From Clostridia bacterium (GTDB lineage: Bacteria > Bacillota > Clostridia > Christensenellales > Borkfalkiaceae), in contig JAGCIP010000097.1 in NCBI GenBank assembly GCA_017648525.1, positions 1-22,953 on the forward strand: a stretch of DNA of 22,953 bases, read 5' to 3'. Shown here one piece after another: positions 1 through 9,230 of the stretch. Below the pieces are notes generated by a model. That model saw nothing but the letters and a program-made list of their open reading frames with translations, was not told the origin of the DNA and did no database searches. Position numbers and translations under genes: made by a program. Numbering within the stretch: position 1 is the stretch's first letter; each line of letters starts with the position of its first letter.

Positions 1-3000
1 CAGAATAACTGATAGCCGTCTGCCCTATGCACCGTGCCGTCGTAAACGTTTCCTGCGCTTCCGCTAGAGAATATTTCTATATGGCGTTTGGTAACTTTAA
101 GCGTGCCTTTGATTAAATTTATTTCATAGTTAAAGGTCTTGTCTTCGCCTTGTGCGGTGATTATAACGTCAAACACGTTTTCTTGCTCGGTAACGTCAAA
201 TACCGTAGTAGGAATTATGCCGTCTTCTTTATATTCCGCTTGATGTCCTTTATCGACAAGCAAGCCTCTATTTTCACTCTCTTGTTCAACGCTTTCAATG
301 GTAGCGTCAAAATGCGCTGTACCGTCGTAAACCCAAGAATTGCTTGCTGTGGTTATATCAATAGGTCTTGGCGTTACTATTAGTTTACCGTATACGTAAT
401 CTATTATATTGTAATTGTAAGTTATATCTTGGTCGTTTTCGTTAAACACCAAAACTTTGTAAACGTTATCTTCGCCAGCGGTAACGTCTTGAACTTGCGT
501 CTTGTCTTTTCCGTCGTACTTTACGTAATGTCCGTTAACTAATCTATCCGCACTTACGTCTTCTGTATAACTTAAATCTTCCGCGCAATACACCCACTCT
601 TTATCAGCAGTAGTAACGACTATTTCTCTTTGATATATAGTGAGTGCGCCCTTAATTAATGTAACGTCGTAATTATGCGTCTTATCGCCATCTTCGCCCG
701 TAATTATAATGCCAAACACGTTCTCAACGCTTAATTCAAGTCCATCTTCGCCAAGTATTACGTTTGTCACTTTGGTCATCGCATCTTCATTTCCGTCCCA
801 GAAAACACTATGTCCTAATACTAAATCAAAAGATTCCACACCAAAGTCGTAGTGTTCTTCTCCGTCGTATTCCCACTCGTTGCTAGCCGTGAAAACAAAC
901 ACTTCTTTTGGCTTTATGGTGAGAGCGCCGTAATTATACCCGCCGTCTTCAACCACGTAGTTAGAAGTAACGTCTTGTCCTGCTTTGGTTATGATAAAGT
1001 CAAAAACGTTATCAACGCTTAATTCAAGTCCGTCTTCTCCACGTATAACGTCGGTTATTTTTGTCAAGGTGTTTTGATTTTCGTTCCACCAAATTTGATG
1101 GTTTTCCACCAAGTTAGTCGCCGATATTTGAGCATTGTAATGTTCTGCTCCGTCATACGTCCACGCTTCCGTCCCCGTAGTTATTGTTATAGGTCTAGGC
1201 AACACTTCTATAACGCCTTCAATTTCTTCCACGTCGTAATTTGGGCGAGATGAAACTTCGCCGTCCTTTCTATTTATAACGTAAGCAAAAGTATTCAAAG
1301 AACTGCCTACGTCCACACGGAAACCCTTTACGACAACGGTTAGTTGGTCGCACTCTGGAATTGCATCCGTTTGGTCGTCTTCAAGGCAAGTTAAAGTATA
1401 TCCGTTTGCCGTAAACGGACTATCGTTATAAATATTTTCAAGACTTGTGTTCGACTCTATTTTTATATGTCTAACTGTTACCGAAAGAGTCCCCTTATTA
1501 ACTGTTAAGTCATAGTTAAAGGTCTTGTCTTCTCCGTCGCCTTCAATCACTACGTCAAACACGTTTTCTATTCCGCTTGTAACGTCAAATACAGAAGATG
1601 GAACACATCCGTCTTCTTTATATTTGGCTTGATGACCTTTCTCTGCGAGCAAGCCCCTATCTTGACTTTCTTCTTCTACTTGTGCAAAGGTCGTGTCTGT
1701 ATGTGAAACACCGTCGTAAACCCAAGAATTACTTGCAGTTGTTAGATTGATAGGTCTTGGCTTAATAATTAAGTTCCCGTAAGCATAACCGTTTTCTATA
1801 ACTGCGTAATTATCTGTTTGGTCGTTATCGCTATCGTCTAAAATAACGAAATTGAAAACATTGTCTACGCCAACGACCATATCGCCGTCTTTAAGCACGT
1901 CACGCACGGTGGTTAAGGTGTCTAAATCGCCGTCCCACAAAATTTTATGGTTATTGAATAACCCGTTAGCAATAACTCTTTTACTACTGTGGTCGTCCCC
2001 ATCATAAGTCCAAGTTTGCGTTTCGGTTGCAACGTTAATAGGTGCGGGCAAAATTTTAAGAACGCCCTTTTGTAAAATTTTTATTTCATAGTTTTTAGAA
2101 AAATTTTCCGTTGCGCTTTCAACCGTGAAAGTCAACTCGTTGAGAATTTCCCCTTCTTTTACGTCGGTAATTTCCGTATACGTTGCAGTTTTAAGCAAAT
2201 GCCCGTCAAGTAGTTCGTAATATTCGGTTTCACCGTCGCTTAAAATCAAGTCGGAATTTAAGTATGAATATTCGTCTTTTTGCGCAGTCGCATTGTAAAC
2301 CCAACTATAACTTTTAGTATTAAAAGCAATAGTTCTCTTTTCAATAGAAAGCGTACCTGCGTGCAATTTTACCGTGTAATTGCCATAAGCGTTAGCGCCA
2401 CTCGGCTTTTTAATTTCAACGGTAAAATCGTTGTCCACAGTTGAAAAATCGGTTGCACTTGCACCGAAAGTGGGGGTTATAACGTCGCCCGTATCTTGAA
2501 TAACGTATTTGCCGTCTTGCAATACGATACCGTCTTGAAGTAATAATGTATCTGCACTAAGAGGCGTGCCGTCATAAACTTTTACGTTTGACGCAGAAGT
2601 TATATCAACTTGATAAGCGGTAACTTTTACGTAAGTATCGCCCGGGAATTCTATCTTATAGTTACTGGTTGAATTCTCACCGTCCGTCTTGGTAATAAGA
2701 ACTTTAGTTTGGTCTTTAATAGACACAAACCCCACGTCGGTAATGCTTGCCTTATTGTAATTTATTTCTTCGCCGTCGACTACGGGCGTGTTTTGGTCAA
2801 TTTGGTAATCTTCATAGACGTATTCTCTGCCCGAATAAACTCGTTCTACCGTTTGGGTTAATACGTTTAATGGTCTTTGTGTTATGGTAAACTTACCGTC
2901 GGTTATCTCCACGTCGTAATATCTAAACACGTCGTCGCCGTTAGAGTTAACCGCACTTTCTAATTGAGCGGAAGTCGTTATTTCCCCAACGTTAACTATC

Positions 3001-3752
3001 GACCCGCTAAACGAAAAATCTACTTGGTCGCCGTCTACAAAATTACCTTCAGTTATGGTATATTTATCAGCCGTGTACGTTTTTCCGTCGTATATACAGG
3101 TATCATCATCCACGGTAATTTTTACCGTACGACTTTTAATTTCAACTTGTTTTGGCTCAACGCTTATATCGTAATAAGCGGTAATATCTTCTTCGGCACG
3201 GAAAATCTTAATATCTTCTTTGTTAGGCGTAATGAAAACACTATCCGTACCTAATCCTAAATACTCGTAATCCACACAAGTGGCTTGGCTATTTTTCACA
3301 AGTGTGTTGTCACCTATTGTACTAACGGTGGGAGTTTCGCCGTAAACTATTTCATCTTCACTAACGGCAAAAGAAACGGCTTTGGGCTTAATGGTAAAAT
3401 CGTGCTCATCTCCGTATCTAACGTTGCCGAATATGCTCAACGACTTGGCTCTAACTTTATACTTCCCTGGTATTTCGGGGATTTCTTCACTCCACTCGCC
3501 CGTTGAAAAATCGTAAAACTCATAATTTGAACTCGCCAAAAAGGAGTTAGCCTCAAACCTTACTTGTTCGCCAAACACTAACTCTTGACTTATTCCGCTA
3601 TCGCCGATTACCGTTCCCGTAAGTCCCATAAGCGTGCCAGAAGTTACCATTATGCCACATAAAACCGACAAAATGATAACTTTATAACGCTTAACGACCA
3701 TTAGAAATTTCGCAAAGCTGGATATTCTGTTTTTATATTTTTGATATAACAT
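1..3752 (-). CDS. Giant YDG/MBG-repeat surface protein, membrane-anchored (3' end outside window)
   Basis: The reading frame is open from the ATG at 3752 to the left edge, so about 1250 residues are visible and the C-terminus is missing. An AGAGG ribosome site lies 5 nt upstream. The N-terminus is basic (residues 1-25), followed by one hydrophobic segment (about 26-48), which fits a signal anchor with the rest outside the cell. After roughly 170 residues of less regular Ig-like sequence come at least 12 tandem repeats of about 85-97 residues. Each opens with a W/x-x-Y-D-G-type motif, often contains GHxxxY or similar, and ends in a G-x-L-x-I/V strand. This matches the YDG/MBG family of extracellular bacterial beta-sandwich repeats. 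No catalytic domain is visible. It is the last gene seen in the operon, 15 bp after the transglutaminase gene, whose repeats it shares. A stalk or adhesive role is inference. Confidence 0.85.
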   Translation of the reverse strand, partial: MLYQKYKNRISSFAKFLMVVKRYKVIILSVLCGIMVTSGTLMGLTGTVIGDSGISQELVFGEQVRFEANSFLASSNYEFYDFSTGEWSEEIPEIPGKYKVRAKSLSIFGNVRYGDEHDFTIKPKAVSFAVSEDEIVYGETPTVSTIGDNTLVKNSQATCVDYEYLGLGTDSVFITPNKEDIKIFRAEEDITAYYDISVEPKQVEIKSRTVKITVDDDTCIYDGKTYTADKYTITEGNFVDGDQVDFSFSGSIVNVGEITTSAQLESAVNSNGDDVFRYYDVEITDGKFTITQRPLNVLTQTVERVYSGREYVYEDYQIDQNTPVVDGEEINYNKASITDVGFVSIKDQTKVLITKTDGENSTSNYKIEFPGDTYVKVTAYQVDITSASNVKVYDGTPLSADTLLLQDGIVLQDGKYVIQDTGDVITPTFGASATDFSTVDNDFTVEIKKPSGANAYGNYTVKLHAGTLSIEKRTIAFNTKSYSWVYNATAQKDEYSYLNSDLILSDGETEYYELLDGHLLKTATYTEITDVKEGEILNELTFTVESATENFSKNYEIKILQKGVLKILPAPINVATETQTWTYDGDDHSSKRVIANGLFNNHKILWDGDLDTLTTVRDVLKDGDMVVGVDNVFNFVILDDSDNDQTDNYAVIENGYAYGNLIIKPRPINLTTASNSWVYDGVSHTDTTFAQVEEESQDRGLLAEKGHQAKYKEDGCVPSSVFDVTSGIENVFDVVIEGDGEDKTFNYDLTVNKGTLSVTVRHIKIESNTSLENIYNDSPFTANGYTLTCLEDDQTDAIPECDQLTVVVKGFRVDVGSSLNTFAYVINRKDGEVSSRPNYDVEEIEGVIEVLPRPITITTGTEAWTYDGAEHYNAQISATNLVENHQIWWNENQNTLTKITDVIRGEDGLELSVDNVFDFIITKAGQDVTSNYVVEDGGYNYGALTIKPKEVFVFTASNEWEYDGEEHYDFGVESFDLVLGHSVFWDGNEDAMTKVTNVILGEDGLELSVENVFGIIITGEDGDKTHNYDVTLIKGALTIYQREIVVTTADKEWVYCAEDLSYTEDVSADRLVNGHYVKYDGKDKTQVQDVTAGEDNVYKVLVFNENDQDITYNYNIIDYVYGKLIVTPRPIDITTASNSWVYDGTAHFDATIESVEQESENRGLLVDKGHQAEYKEDGIIPTTVFDVTEQENVFDVIITAQGEDKTFNYEINLIKGTLKVTKRHIEIFSSGSAGNVYDGTVHRADGYQLF
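37..3092 (-). repeat. Tandem YDG-domain coding repeat array, period about 285 bp
   Basis: The Y-D/N/S-G codons (or their degenerate equivalents) recur on the minus strand at plus positions of about 37, 322, 862, 1150, 1425, 1711, 1999, 2290, 2569, 2830 and 3085. A degenerate copy lacking the motif lies near 577. Spacing is mostly 279-291 bp, tightening to 255-261 bp at the N-terminal end. Copies are diverged enough to be protein-level repeats. The copy near 322 closely resembles the copy near 1711 at the DNA level, and the neighbouring copies (37 and 1425) also correspond. This suggests a larger duplicated unit of about 1389 bp. Confidence 0.8.
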
Positions 3753-3767
3753 AAAAGCCTCTTTGCG

Positions 3768-6700
3768 TTAAAGTGTAACTCTTAATTCTCCTAATTGAGT
3801 GTCTATCTTATAGTTCTTTGTAACGTCGTTTCCATTTTCGTCATAAATAACTACCGATATAACTTCGTTATCCGCCGTGCCTATGCCCGAAAGTTCGCCT
3901 CTGCACTTAATCACTATTCTATGTCCTATTTCGTTGTTGTAGGTTTGTTCTGGGTAAGATAAAGTTCCGCCATAGTCTTCAAAAAGTTGGTCAATATTGA
4001 TTGTTATACTGCCCGCTTCGATAGTTTGCTCTCTTCTAGACACGGTTATATATCCGTAAATACGGTTTATCTTATAATGGTCGGTAACGTCGTTTCCGTT
4101 TTGGTCAACAATCACCATTTTGTCAATAACTATTGCGTATTTACCCGCATCTTTTGCATTAACTTTATATGAAATATCTTGTAGATAATGCCCTTCTAAG
4201 AAAGAGCCGTCTATATGATAGTTATCGGGCGACGCTTGAATGGTGTGCTCTAATCCGTCGTAAGTAATAGACGGCATAGTTGCAGTTTGAATAGTTATTT
4301 CTTGCAAGTATAATTGTAGCGTACCTTTTTGGAAAGTAAATTTATAGTTTGCCGTTATATCCTTGCCATCTTTATCGTACAACACGAATTCGGTTATCTC
4401 GCTATACGATAAGCCCACGCCTTCTTGCTTTCCGCTAACCGTGAAAGTGTAGGTGTAGCCGTTTTCTTTAATCAACTTGTTAAAGTCTGCACCTTGCAAA
4501 TCAGTTTTATCGTAAGTAATAACGCTAGGCGCACCAGTAACACTATAATCGTAGAAAATATCGTAAGGTCTAACAGTAATTCCTTTATCTTCTTCTTGCT
4601 CGCCACCGTTACCGCCGTTTCCACCGCTACCGTCGGAACCCGTAACTTCAACAGGCACCCAACCCAAGCCGTCAAAATAAACTTCAACCCAAGCGTGTCC
4701 GGGCGTCATAAGGGTAGTTTTAACGTTTGCTATAAGTTTACTTTCGTACATACCGACAACGTATCTTGCAGGCATATTAAGTTCTCTAAACAATGCGGTT
4801 GCAGCGGTTGCGTAATGCGTACACTTCCCCGTTTCGGCGTACTTAAAGAAGTACTCAACTTCATCTTCGCCATAACGTTGGGTCTTTGCGTCGTACTTAA
4901 CGTAATTGCTAACTAAATCAGCAACTTTACCTATAAGATATGGGTCGTCCTTATTAAGTCCGTGTTTTGCGATAACTTCTCTCAATACCGCACGAGTGTT
5001 ATCAGGTAAATCAAGGTAATTTTGGTAAACAAACTTTCTATATTCAACTTCTTCGCTTTCAAGCCCTGTGCCTGTTAATTTCGCACCGTAAGGATAGCCG
5101 TTGTTAAAAGGAATATAACTTACGGTATATTCAAGCGCAGATTTAGTAATATACACGTCGTTTTTCATATCTTCAAGCGACAAATCGGTATAATAAGGCA
5201 ATGCAAAAGGTGCGCTGTCGCCAAGTCTAACTATGTCTATAGAATAAGCATTACTATTTTTATTTAGCCCCGCAAAGGTATAATGTTGCGGGTTAACCGT
5301 AGCACCATCATAAATAGGCGCTTGCCCCCAGGTATAATCGCCGTTTACGTCAAGCACGTAATCGCCGAAAGCGTATTGCTTTAAGTAAAGCGCACCGCCG
5401 TATTCGGAAGTTACTTCATACAATGCAACAGGCTCTTGTTCGCCTTGCTGACCGAACGGGTCGGGCGTATTTCCACCAGAGCCACCGCTACCGCCTTCGC
5501 CTTCGCCGTCACCATTTTCTCCATTGTCGCCGTTTTCTCCCGAATCGGGATTAGAACCGCTACCAGGTAAACCGAACACTTCTAAGTCGCCTTCTACGAA
5601 ATATATTTCATAGTTGGTTTCACTTATTTCGTTGCCGAAAGCATCAACGATTTGGCTAACGAACGCAGTATTTTTTGAACTGCCCACGCCAACTTGTTGT
5701 CCTGTAAAGACAAGCGTTTCTTTATGTCCATCAACAAAACCATATTCAGACGAAACGGTATATTCATCACAAGTTAACGGCGTACCGTCGTAATCTTTAC
5801 TGTCGCCACAAGTTTCAATCACAACCTTTTTAGGCAATATTTCAATGCTACCAAAAGATGCCGTAACAGTATAGTTGTCGGTAACGTCGTTTTGATTTTC
5901 GTCTAAAACTTTTACTATAGATAGGTCTATTTCGTTTGAGTATATTCTTGCATCAGCGTGCTTAACAAACACAACCGATAGGTCGTCTATCGTGTGCCCC
6001 GCAACAAGATTTTCCGGCTGTGAATAACGCCTGTACTCTTGTTCTTCACCGTTATAGCGCAAAGTTCCATCACCTGTGATTATTTGAATATTTCTCTTGT
6101 TTACAGTAAGCGTTCCCGCAGTAAAATTCAAATGATAGTTAGCAGTTGAAATTTCTCCGTCCGCTTTTTTAACGTCAAAAATAATATCGTTGTTTTCTAT
6201 TCCTGCATTTATAATAGTTCCAACGTTTTGATATGTAAATTCTTCGCCCGTGCTCTTGATTATCCATTTTGAATTAACGTCGTCGTACTCTAAATCTTCG
6301 CTAGTTATTCCACTTTCGGTTAAAGCCGTTCCGTCGTAAACTTTTTGTGCGGAATTACTTCTAACGCTTATCTCTTTTTGAGTTACCGTTAAAGTTCCTT
6401 CTATAACCGTTACAACGTAGTTAGCACTAGCATCTTCTCCGTCCGCACTAATAATATCGCAAACCAAAGTGTTCTCGCCCGAGCCAACGTTTACAACGCT
6501 ACCCGTGTTGGTATAAGAAAATTCTTCACCCGTGCTTTTGATTATCCATTTTGAATTAACGTCGTCGTACTCTAAATCTTCACTCGTTATTTCGTTATTA
6601 GTAAGCGGTGTGCCGTCGTATTCCTTTTGGTCGGAATTGCTGGTTACGGTTATTGCAAGTTGAGTTACCGTCAACACGCCGTTTTCAACTGTTACGGTGT

Positions 6701-7820
6701 AGTTCGCATTAGACGATTCACCGTCCGAATTTAATATTTCATAAGTTATGGTATTTTCGCCCGTGCCAACGCTAACGATAGTGCCAAGGCTTTGATATGT
6801 AAATTCTTCGCCCGTATCGGTTATTATCCACTTTTCAGTTTGTTCGTCGTATTCTAAATATTCACTACTAATACCGCTGTTTGTTAAAGCCGTTCCGTCG
6901 TATATCTTTTGGTCAGAATCTGTGCTTACCGTAATTTCTTTTGGCGTAACTATAATATCGCCGTAAACGGTTGTTATGTTATAGTTTTTAGAAACGTCTT
7001 CATCACCACACATAACCTTTGCCAAAAACTCGTTTTCCGTGCTACCCACAACCGTTTGAGAGTTAATGCACTCTATAACTACTTGGTGTTCGGTCAAAAC
7101 GTCGCTTTCCCCGTCAACGATAGTAAAATTATCGTTTTCGCTCGTAAGCGGAGTTGCGGTGTATTGCCCCCTAACGTCGCCCGATTTAATGGTAATATCA
7201 ATAGGCGTTACTTTGAGTAAACCGTTGTTACAAACAAGATTATAGTTTGCAGTAACGTCGTTTCCGTCATCATCTGCAACCGAAAAGGACGCTATATTTT
7301 CGCACTCGCCAACATCGGTAATTTCACCTATATAAGTGGGGGTTACCACGTGCCCTTCAACAAATTCGCCAACGACAATCTCGTATTCGTGCATTGTTAA
7401 AGGTTGCCCGTCGTAAGTCCTTTCACAAGAACTTGCAAGCAATTCAACCGTTCTTTCTAAAACGGTAAGCGTGCCGGGGTTTTTCACTATTTCGTAGTCG
7501 TGCGTAACGTCCGCACCCCTTTGGTCGAAAATGCTAACGTCAAAAGTGTTTGCACTTGAACCAGCAGAAGTTTGCGCACCGGTAATGGTTACAACTGCTT
7601 GGTGTCCGTCTTTAAGTTCGCCCGAAATAAGTTCCCACTTGTCCGTGCTATACGCTTGTCCGTTATAAATTTTTTCAAGACTTGCGGTAGCAAATATCAG
7701 TTTTTTAGGGGTTGAATCTAATACCCCACCGAAAATTAACCCCGCTAAAATTCCTAGTATCGATACGATGCCTATGATTATAGAGCCTATTACGTATACT
7801 AATTTTGAATTTTTAACCAT
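3768..7820 (-). CDS. Membrane-anchored surface protein: YDG repeats with transglutaminase-like domain
   Basis: The protein has 1350 residues. A basic N-terminus and hydrophobic segment (about 8-33) suggest a signal anchor. Residues about 42-745 hold eight YDG/MBG-type repeats. Residues about 748-797 are a Gly/Glu/Asp/Ser-rich linker. A transglutaminase-like (papain-fold) domain follows, roughly 930-1062. Its likely nucleophile is Cys1000 in GKCTHYATAATALFRELNMP, the His is His1042 in GHAWVEVYFDGLGW, and the third position is Glu1058 in WVPVEVT where many relatives have Asp. A second Gly-rich linker and three more YDG-like repeats complete the protein. Extracellular members of this fold can act as crosslinkers, proteases or amidases, so the reaction here is not decided. 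There is no LPxTG motif. It has the strongest ribosome site in the operon and lies between the AAA ATPase gene and the second YDG-repeat gene. Confidence 0.88.
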   Translation of the reverse strand: MVKNSKLVYVIGSIIIGIVSILGILAGLIFGGVLDSTPKKLIFATASLEKIYNGQAYSTDKWELISGELKDGHQAVVTITGAQTSAGSSANTFDVSIFDQRGADVTHDYEIVKNPGTLTVLERTVELLASSCERTYDGQPLTMHEYEIVVGEFVEGHVVTPTYIGEITDVGECENIASFSVADDDGNDVTANYNLVCNNGLLKVTPIDITIKSGDVRGQYTATPLTSENDNFTIVDGESDVLTEHQVVIECINSQTVVGSTENEFLAKVMCGDEDVSKNYNITTVYGDIIVTPKEITVSTDSDQKIYDGTALTNSGISSEYLEYDEQTEKWIITDTGEEFTYQSLGTIVSVGTGENTITYEILNSDGESSNANYTVTVENGVLTVTQLAITVTSNSDQKEYDGTPLTNNEITSEDLEYDDVNSKWIIKSTGEEFSYTNTGSVVNVGSGENTLVCDIISADGEDASANYVVTVIEGTLTVTQKEISVRSNSAQKVYDGTALTESGITSEDLEYDDVNSKWIIKSTGEEFTYQNVGTIINAGIENNDIIFDVKKADGEISTANYHLNFTAGTLTVNKRNIQIITGDGTLRYNGEEQEYRRYSQPENLVAGHTIDDLSVVFVKHADARIYSNEIDLSIVKVLDENQNDVTDNYTVTASFGSIEILPKKVVIETCGDSKDYDGTPLTCDEYTVSSEYGFVDGHKETLVFTGQQVGVGSSKNTAFVSQIVDAFGNEISETNYEIYFVEGDLEVFGLPGSGSNPDSGENGDNGENGDGEGEGGSGGSGGNTPDPFGQQGEQEPVALYEVTSEYGGALYLKQYAFGDYVLDVNGDYTWGQAPIYDGATVNPQHYTFAGLNKNSNAYSIDIVRLGDSAPFALPYYTDLSLEDMKNDVYITKSALEYTVSYIPFNNGYPYGAKLTGTGLESEEVEYRKFVYQNYLDLPDNTRAVLREVIAKHGLNKDDPYLIGKVADLVSNYVKYDAKTQRYGEDEVEYFFKYAETGKCTHYATAATALFRELNMPARYVVGMYESKLIANVKTTLMTPGHAWVEVYFDGLGWVPVEVTGSDGSGGNGGNGGEQEEDKGITVRPYDIFYDYSVTGAPSVITYDKTDLQGADFNKLIKENGYTYTFTVSGKQEGVGLSYSEITEFVLYDKDGKDITANYKFTFQKGTLQLYLQEITIQTATMPSITYDGLEHTIQASPDNYHIDGSFLEGHYLQDISYKVNAKDAGKYAIVIDKMVIVDQNGNDVTDHYKINRIYGYITVSRREQTIEAGSITINIDQLFEDYGGTLSYPEQTYNNEIGHRIVIKCRGELSGIGTADNEVISVVIYDENGNDVTKNYKIDTQLGELRVTL
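6241..6591 (-). repeat. Near-identical coding repeats (6241-6309 and 6523-6591)
   Basis: Two 69-bp stretches 282 bp apart differ at only a few, mostly third-codon, positions. They encode the same stretch containing SEDLEYDDVNSKWIIKSTG in two neighbouring YDG repeats. Surrounding repeat sequence and the next copy near 6830 are clearly more diverged. This points to recent tandem duplication or gene conversion of a 94-residue repeat unit. Confidence 0.85.
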
Positions 7821-7826
7821 TTGGCA

Positions 7827-7833
7827 CCTCCTT
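7827..7833 (-). promoter_or_regulatory. Strong ribosome binding site (AAGGAGG) of the transglutaminase gene
   Basis: AAGGAGG sits 6 nt before the ATG at 7820, in the longest intergenic gap of the operon (37 bp). It is a better match than the sites of the upstream operon genes and may raise translation of the surface protein relative to the cytosolic ATPase. Confidence 0.8.
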
Positions 7834-7857
7834 TTTCACTTTTTTGGTTGTTTATTA

Positions 7858-9204
7858 CTAAACGTTTTTCTTTATGCGTTGAACGTATTCTTTGCAAAGT
7901 TTCATCTTGTCTTGCCCAAACAACTCGTCAAGATAATCACAGAATCCGTCTACCGCACTCCTTATGTATACTGGGTTTTGCGTTTCTAATTTCCTTAATA
8001 CTTTCTTGCTCAATATGTCGTCTAACGCTTCTAATTCTTCTCCTCCACACGCTACGTATACCGGTATGTACGTGTTGATTTGTTTCATTATACGGTTTCC
8101 GAACGTTATGTTGAATACCTTTATCATATATTCGTCTAACTTCTCTAATCTCTTTGCGTTCCTTACCGTTATTGAATATTCTTTTATCGCATCTGCCGTT
8201 AGTTCAAAAAACTTTTCCGCTGATACCCTTATTCCCTTACTCTTTGGCGCTTTGAACGGCTCGCATTTATGGTCTAAATTCATTATCATTGCTCTATCGT
8301 ACACTTTGTCTGATATTGCAAAGGTTGAGTCGTCGTTATTTGCCGTTCCTACAAACCACATATTATTCGGCAGTTTCATTTGTCCGCCCTTAAATTGTAT
8401 CGGGTCGTTATCCCATTCGTCTGTTACTACGTCTAAATATCTTCTGTCTGGGTTTGGTATTTCTAGTAACGATAAGAATTCCGCAAAATAATATTCTACT
8501 CTCGCTATATTCATTTCGTCGAGTATAGTTACGTATATATCTTTATTGTAATTTGCCTCGTACATCTTTTGTAATAGCGTGGTTTCGTTAAACCTTTTGG
8601 TAAACTCGTTGTAATATCCTACTAGGTCGGTTCTTTCTTTCCACATCGGTTGTACGGGTATTACCGTTGACGGGTTACCTATGAATTCTCCCATTGCGTA
8701 TGCTAACGAAGTTTTTCCCGTTCCCGACATACCTTGTAATATTACTATCTTACTTACAGACATGCCCGCTATGAATTTTCTTATATCGTCTATGCTGTAA
8801 TACAATCTTAACTTACTGCATGCAAACGCTCTAAATTCGTCGCATAATATCTTTAACGTTATTCCGTCGTTATAGTCGTTCTTAAAAAATCTTCCACGGT
8901 TGGCGTCTAATTCGCTTAACATATAGAATCTTGAACGGTCTTCGCCATCGTCTTCGTCTTGTCCACTCTTGCCTTTTCTTGCAGGGGAAACACCCTCCGC
9001 TTTAACGGCAACGTCGTTAGGAAGTTCTATATTATGAACTATTTTAGGACTGCTTGCGTCTTTACGTATGGCAATAACCACGATTGCAATTACTATTAAA
9101 ACGACTAATGCAATATACACTAAAATCGCCCATTTAGAAAAAAGCAAATCTAAAGGATTAAAAGACGACGAGTCTTGTGTTAATAAATTTAAGGTGCTGT
9201 ACAT
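7858..9204 (-). CDS. Membrane-tethered McrB-type AAA+ ATPase
   Basis: The protein has 448 residues from the ATG at 9204. A TTG five codons upstream is possible, but the GGGAGAG ribosome site lies between the two and supports the ATG. One transmembrane helix (about 25-46) followed by Arg-Lys predicts N-out, with the ATPase in the cytosol. A charged linker (about 50-95) precedes the AAA+ module. Walker A is GMSGTGKTS (Lys164) and Walker B is TILDEMN (Asp229-Glu230) followed by ARVEYYFAEFL. A sensor-1-like GTANNDDST and an ISDKVYDRA segment with a candidate arginine finger follow, and a helical lid ends the protein. The motif set matches the McrB/AAA_5 branch rather than classical MoxR. McrB relatives work in DNA restriction, but no McrC nuclease or DNA-binding domain is seen. 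The context of surface proteins suggests an envelope role (inference). Confidence 0.88.
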   Translation of the reverse strand: MYSTLNLLTQDSSSFNPLDLLFSKWAILVYIALVVLIVIAIVVIAIRKDASSPKIVHNIELPNDVAVKAEGVSPARKGKSGQDEDDGEDRSRFYMLSELDANRGRFFKNDYNDGITLKILCDEFRAFACSKLRLYYSIDDIRKFIAGMSVSKIVILQGMSGTGKTSLAYAMGEFIGNPSTVIPVQPMWKERTDLVGYYNEFTKRFNETTLLQKMYEANYNKDIYVTILDEMNIARVEYYFAEFLSLLEIPNPDRRYLDVVTDEWDNDPIQFKGGQMKLPNNMWFVGTANNDDSTFAISDKVYDRAMIMNLDHKCEPFKAPKSKGIRVSAEKFFELTADAIKEYSITVRNAKRLEKLDEYMIKVFNITFGNRIMKQINTYIPVYVACGGEELEALDDILSKKVLRKLETQNPVYIRSAVDGFCDYLDELFGQDKMKLCKEYVQRIKKNV

Positions 9205-9230
9205 AGCGCTCTCTCCCAAAATCTTTAAGG

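Noticed and set aside
37..3092. CRISPR array or non-coding satellite
   Set aside because: The repeats are about 285 bp, degenerate, and lie in one open reading frame that keeps protein motifs; there are no spacers or cas genes.
3640..3680. Lipoprotein signal in the YDG protein (Leu-Cys in the hydrophobic segment)
   Set aside because: The residues before Cys are S-V-L, which do not fit the lipobox requirement for a small residue at -1; a simple signal anchor is more likely.
4425..4916. Plus-strand frame of 163 codons
   Set aside because: It is antisense to the transglutaminase domain, resembles no family and lacks a ribosome site; it is a shadow of the real gene.
7964..8491. Plus-strand frame of 175 codons
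   Set aside because: It is antisense to the AAA+ core, whose Walker motifs are read on the minus strand; no independent support.
7858..9204. McrBC restriction or antiphage system
   Set aside because: Although the ATPase motifs are McrB-like, there is no McrC nuclease, DNA-binding or modification gene nearby, the protein has a membrane anchor, and all neighbours are envelope proteins.
9205..9219. TTG start five codons upstream for the AAA ATPase
   Set aside because: The GGGAGAG ribosome site overlaps these codons and is correctly spaced for the ATG at 9204.
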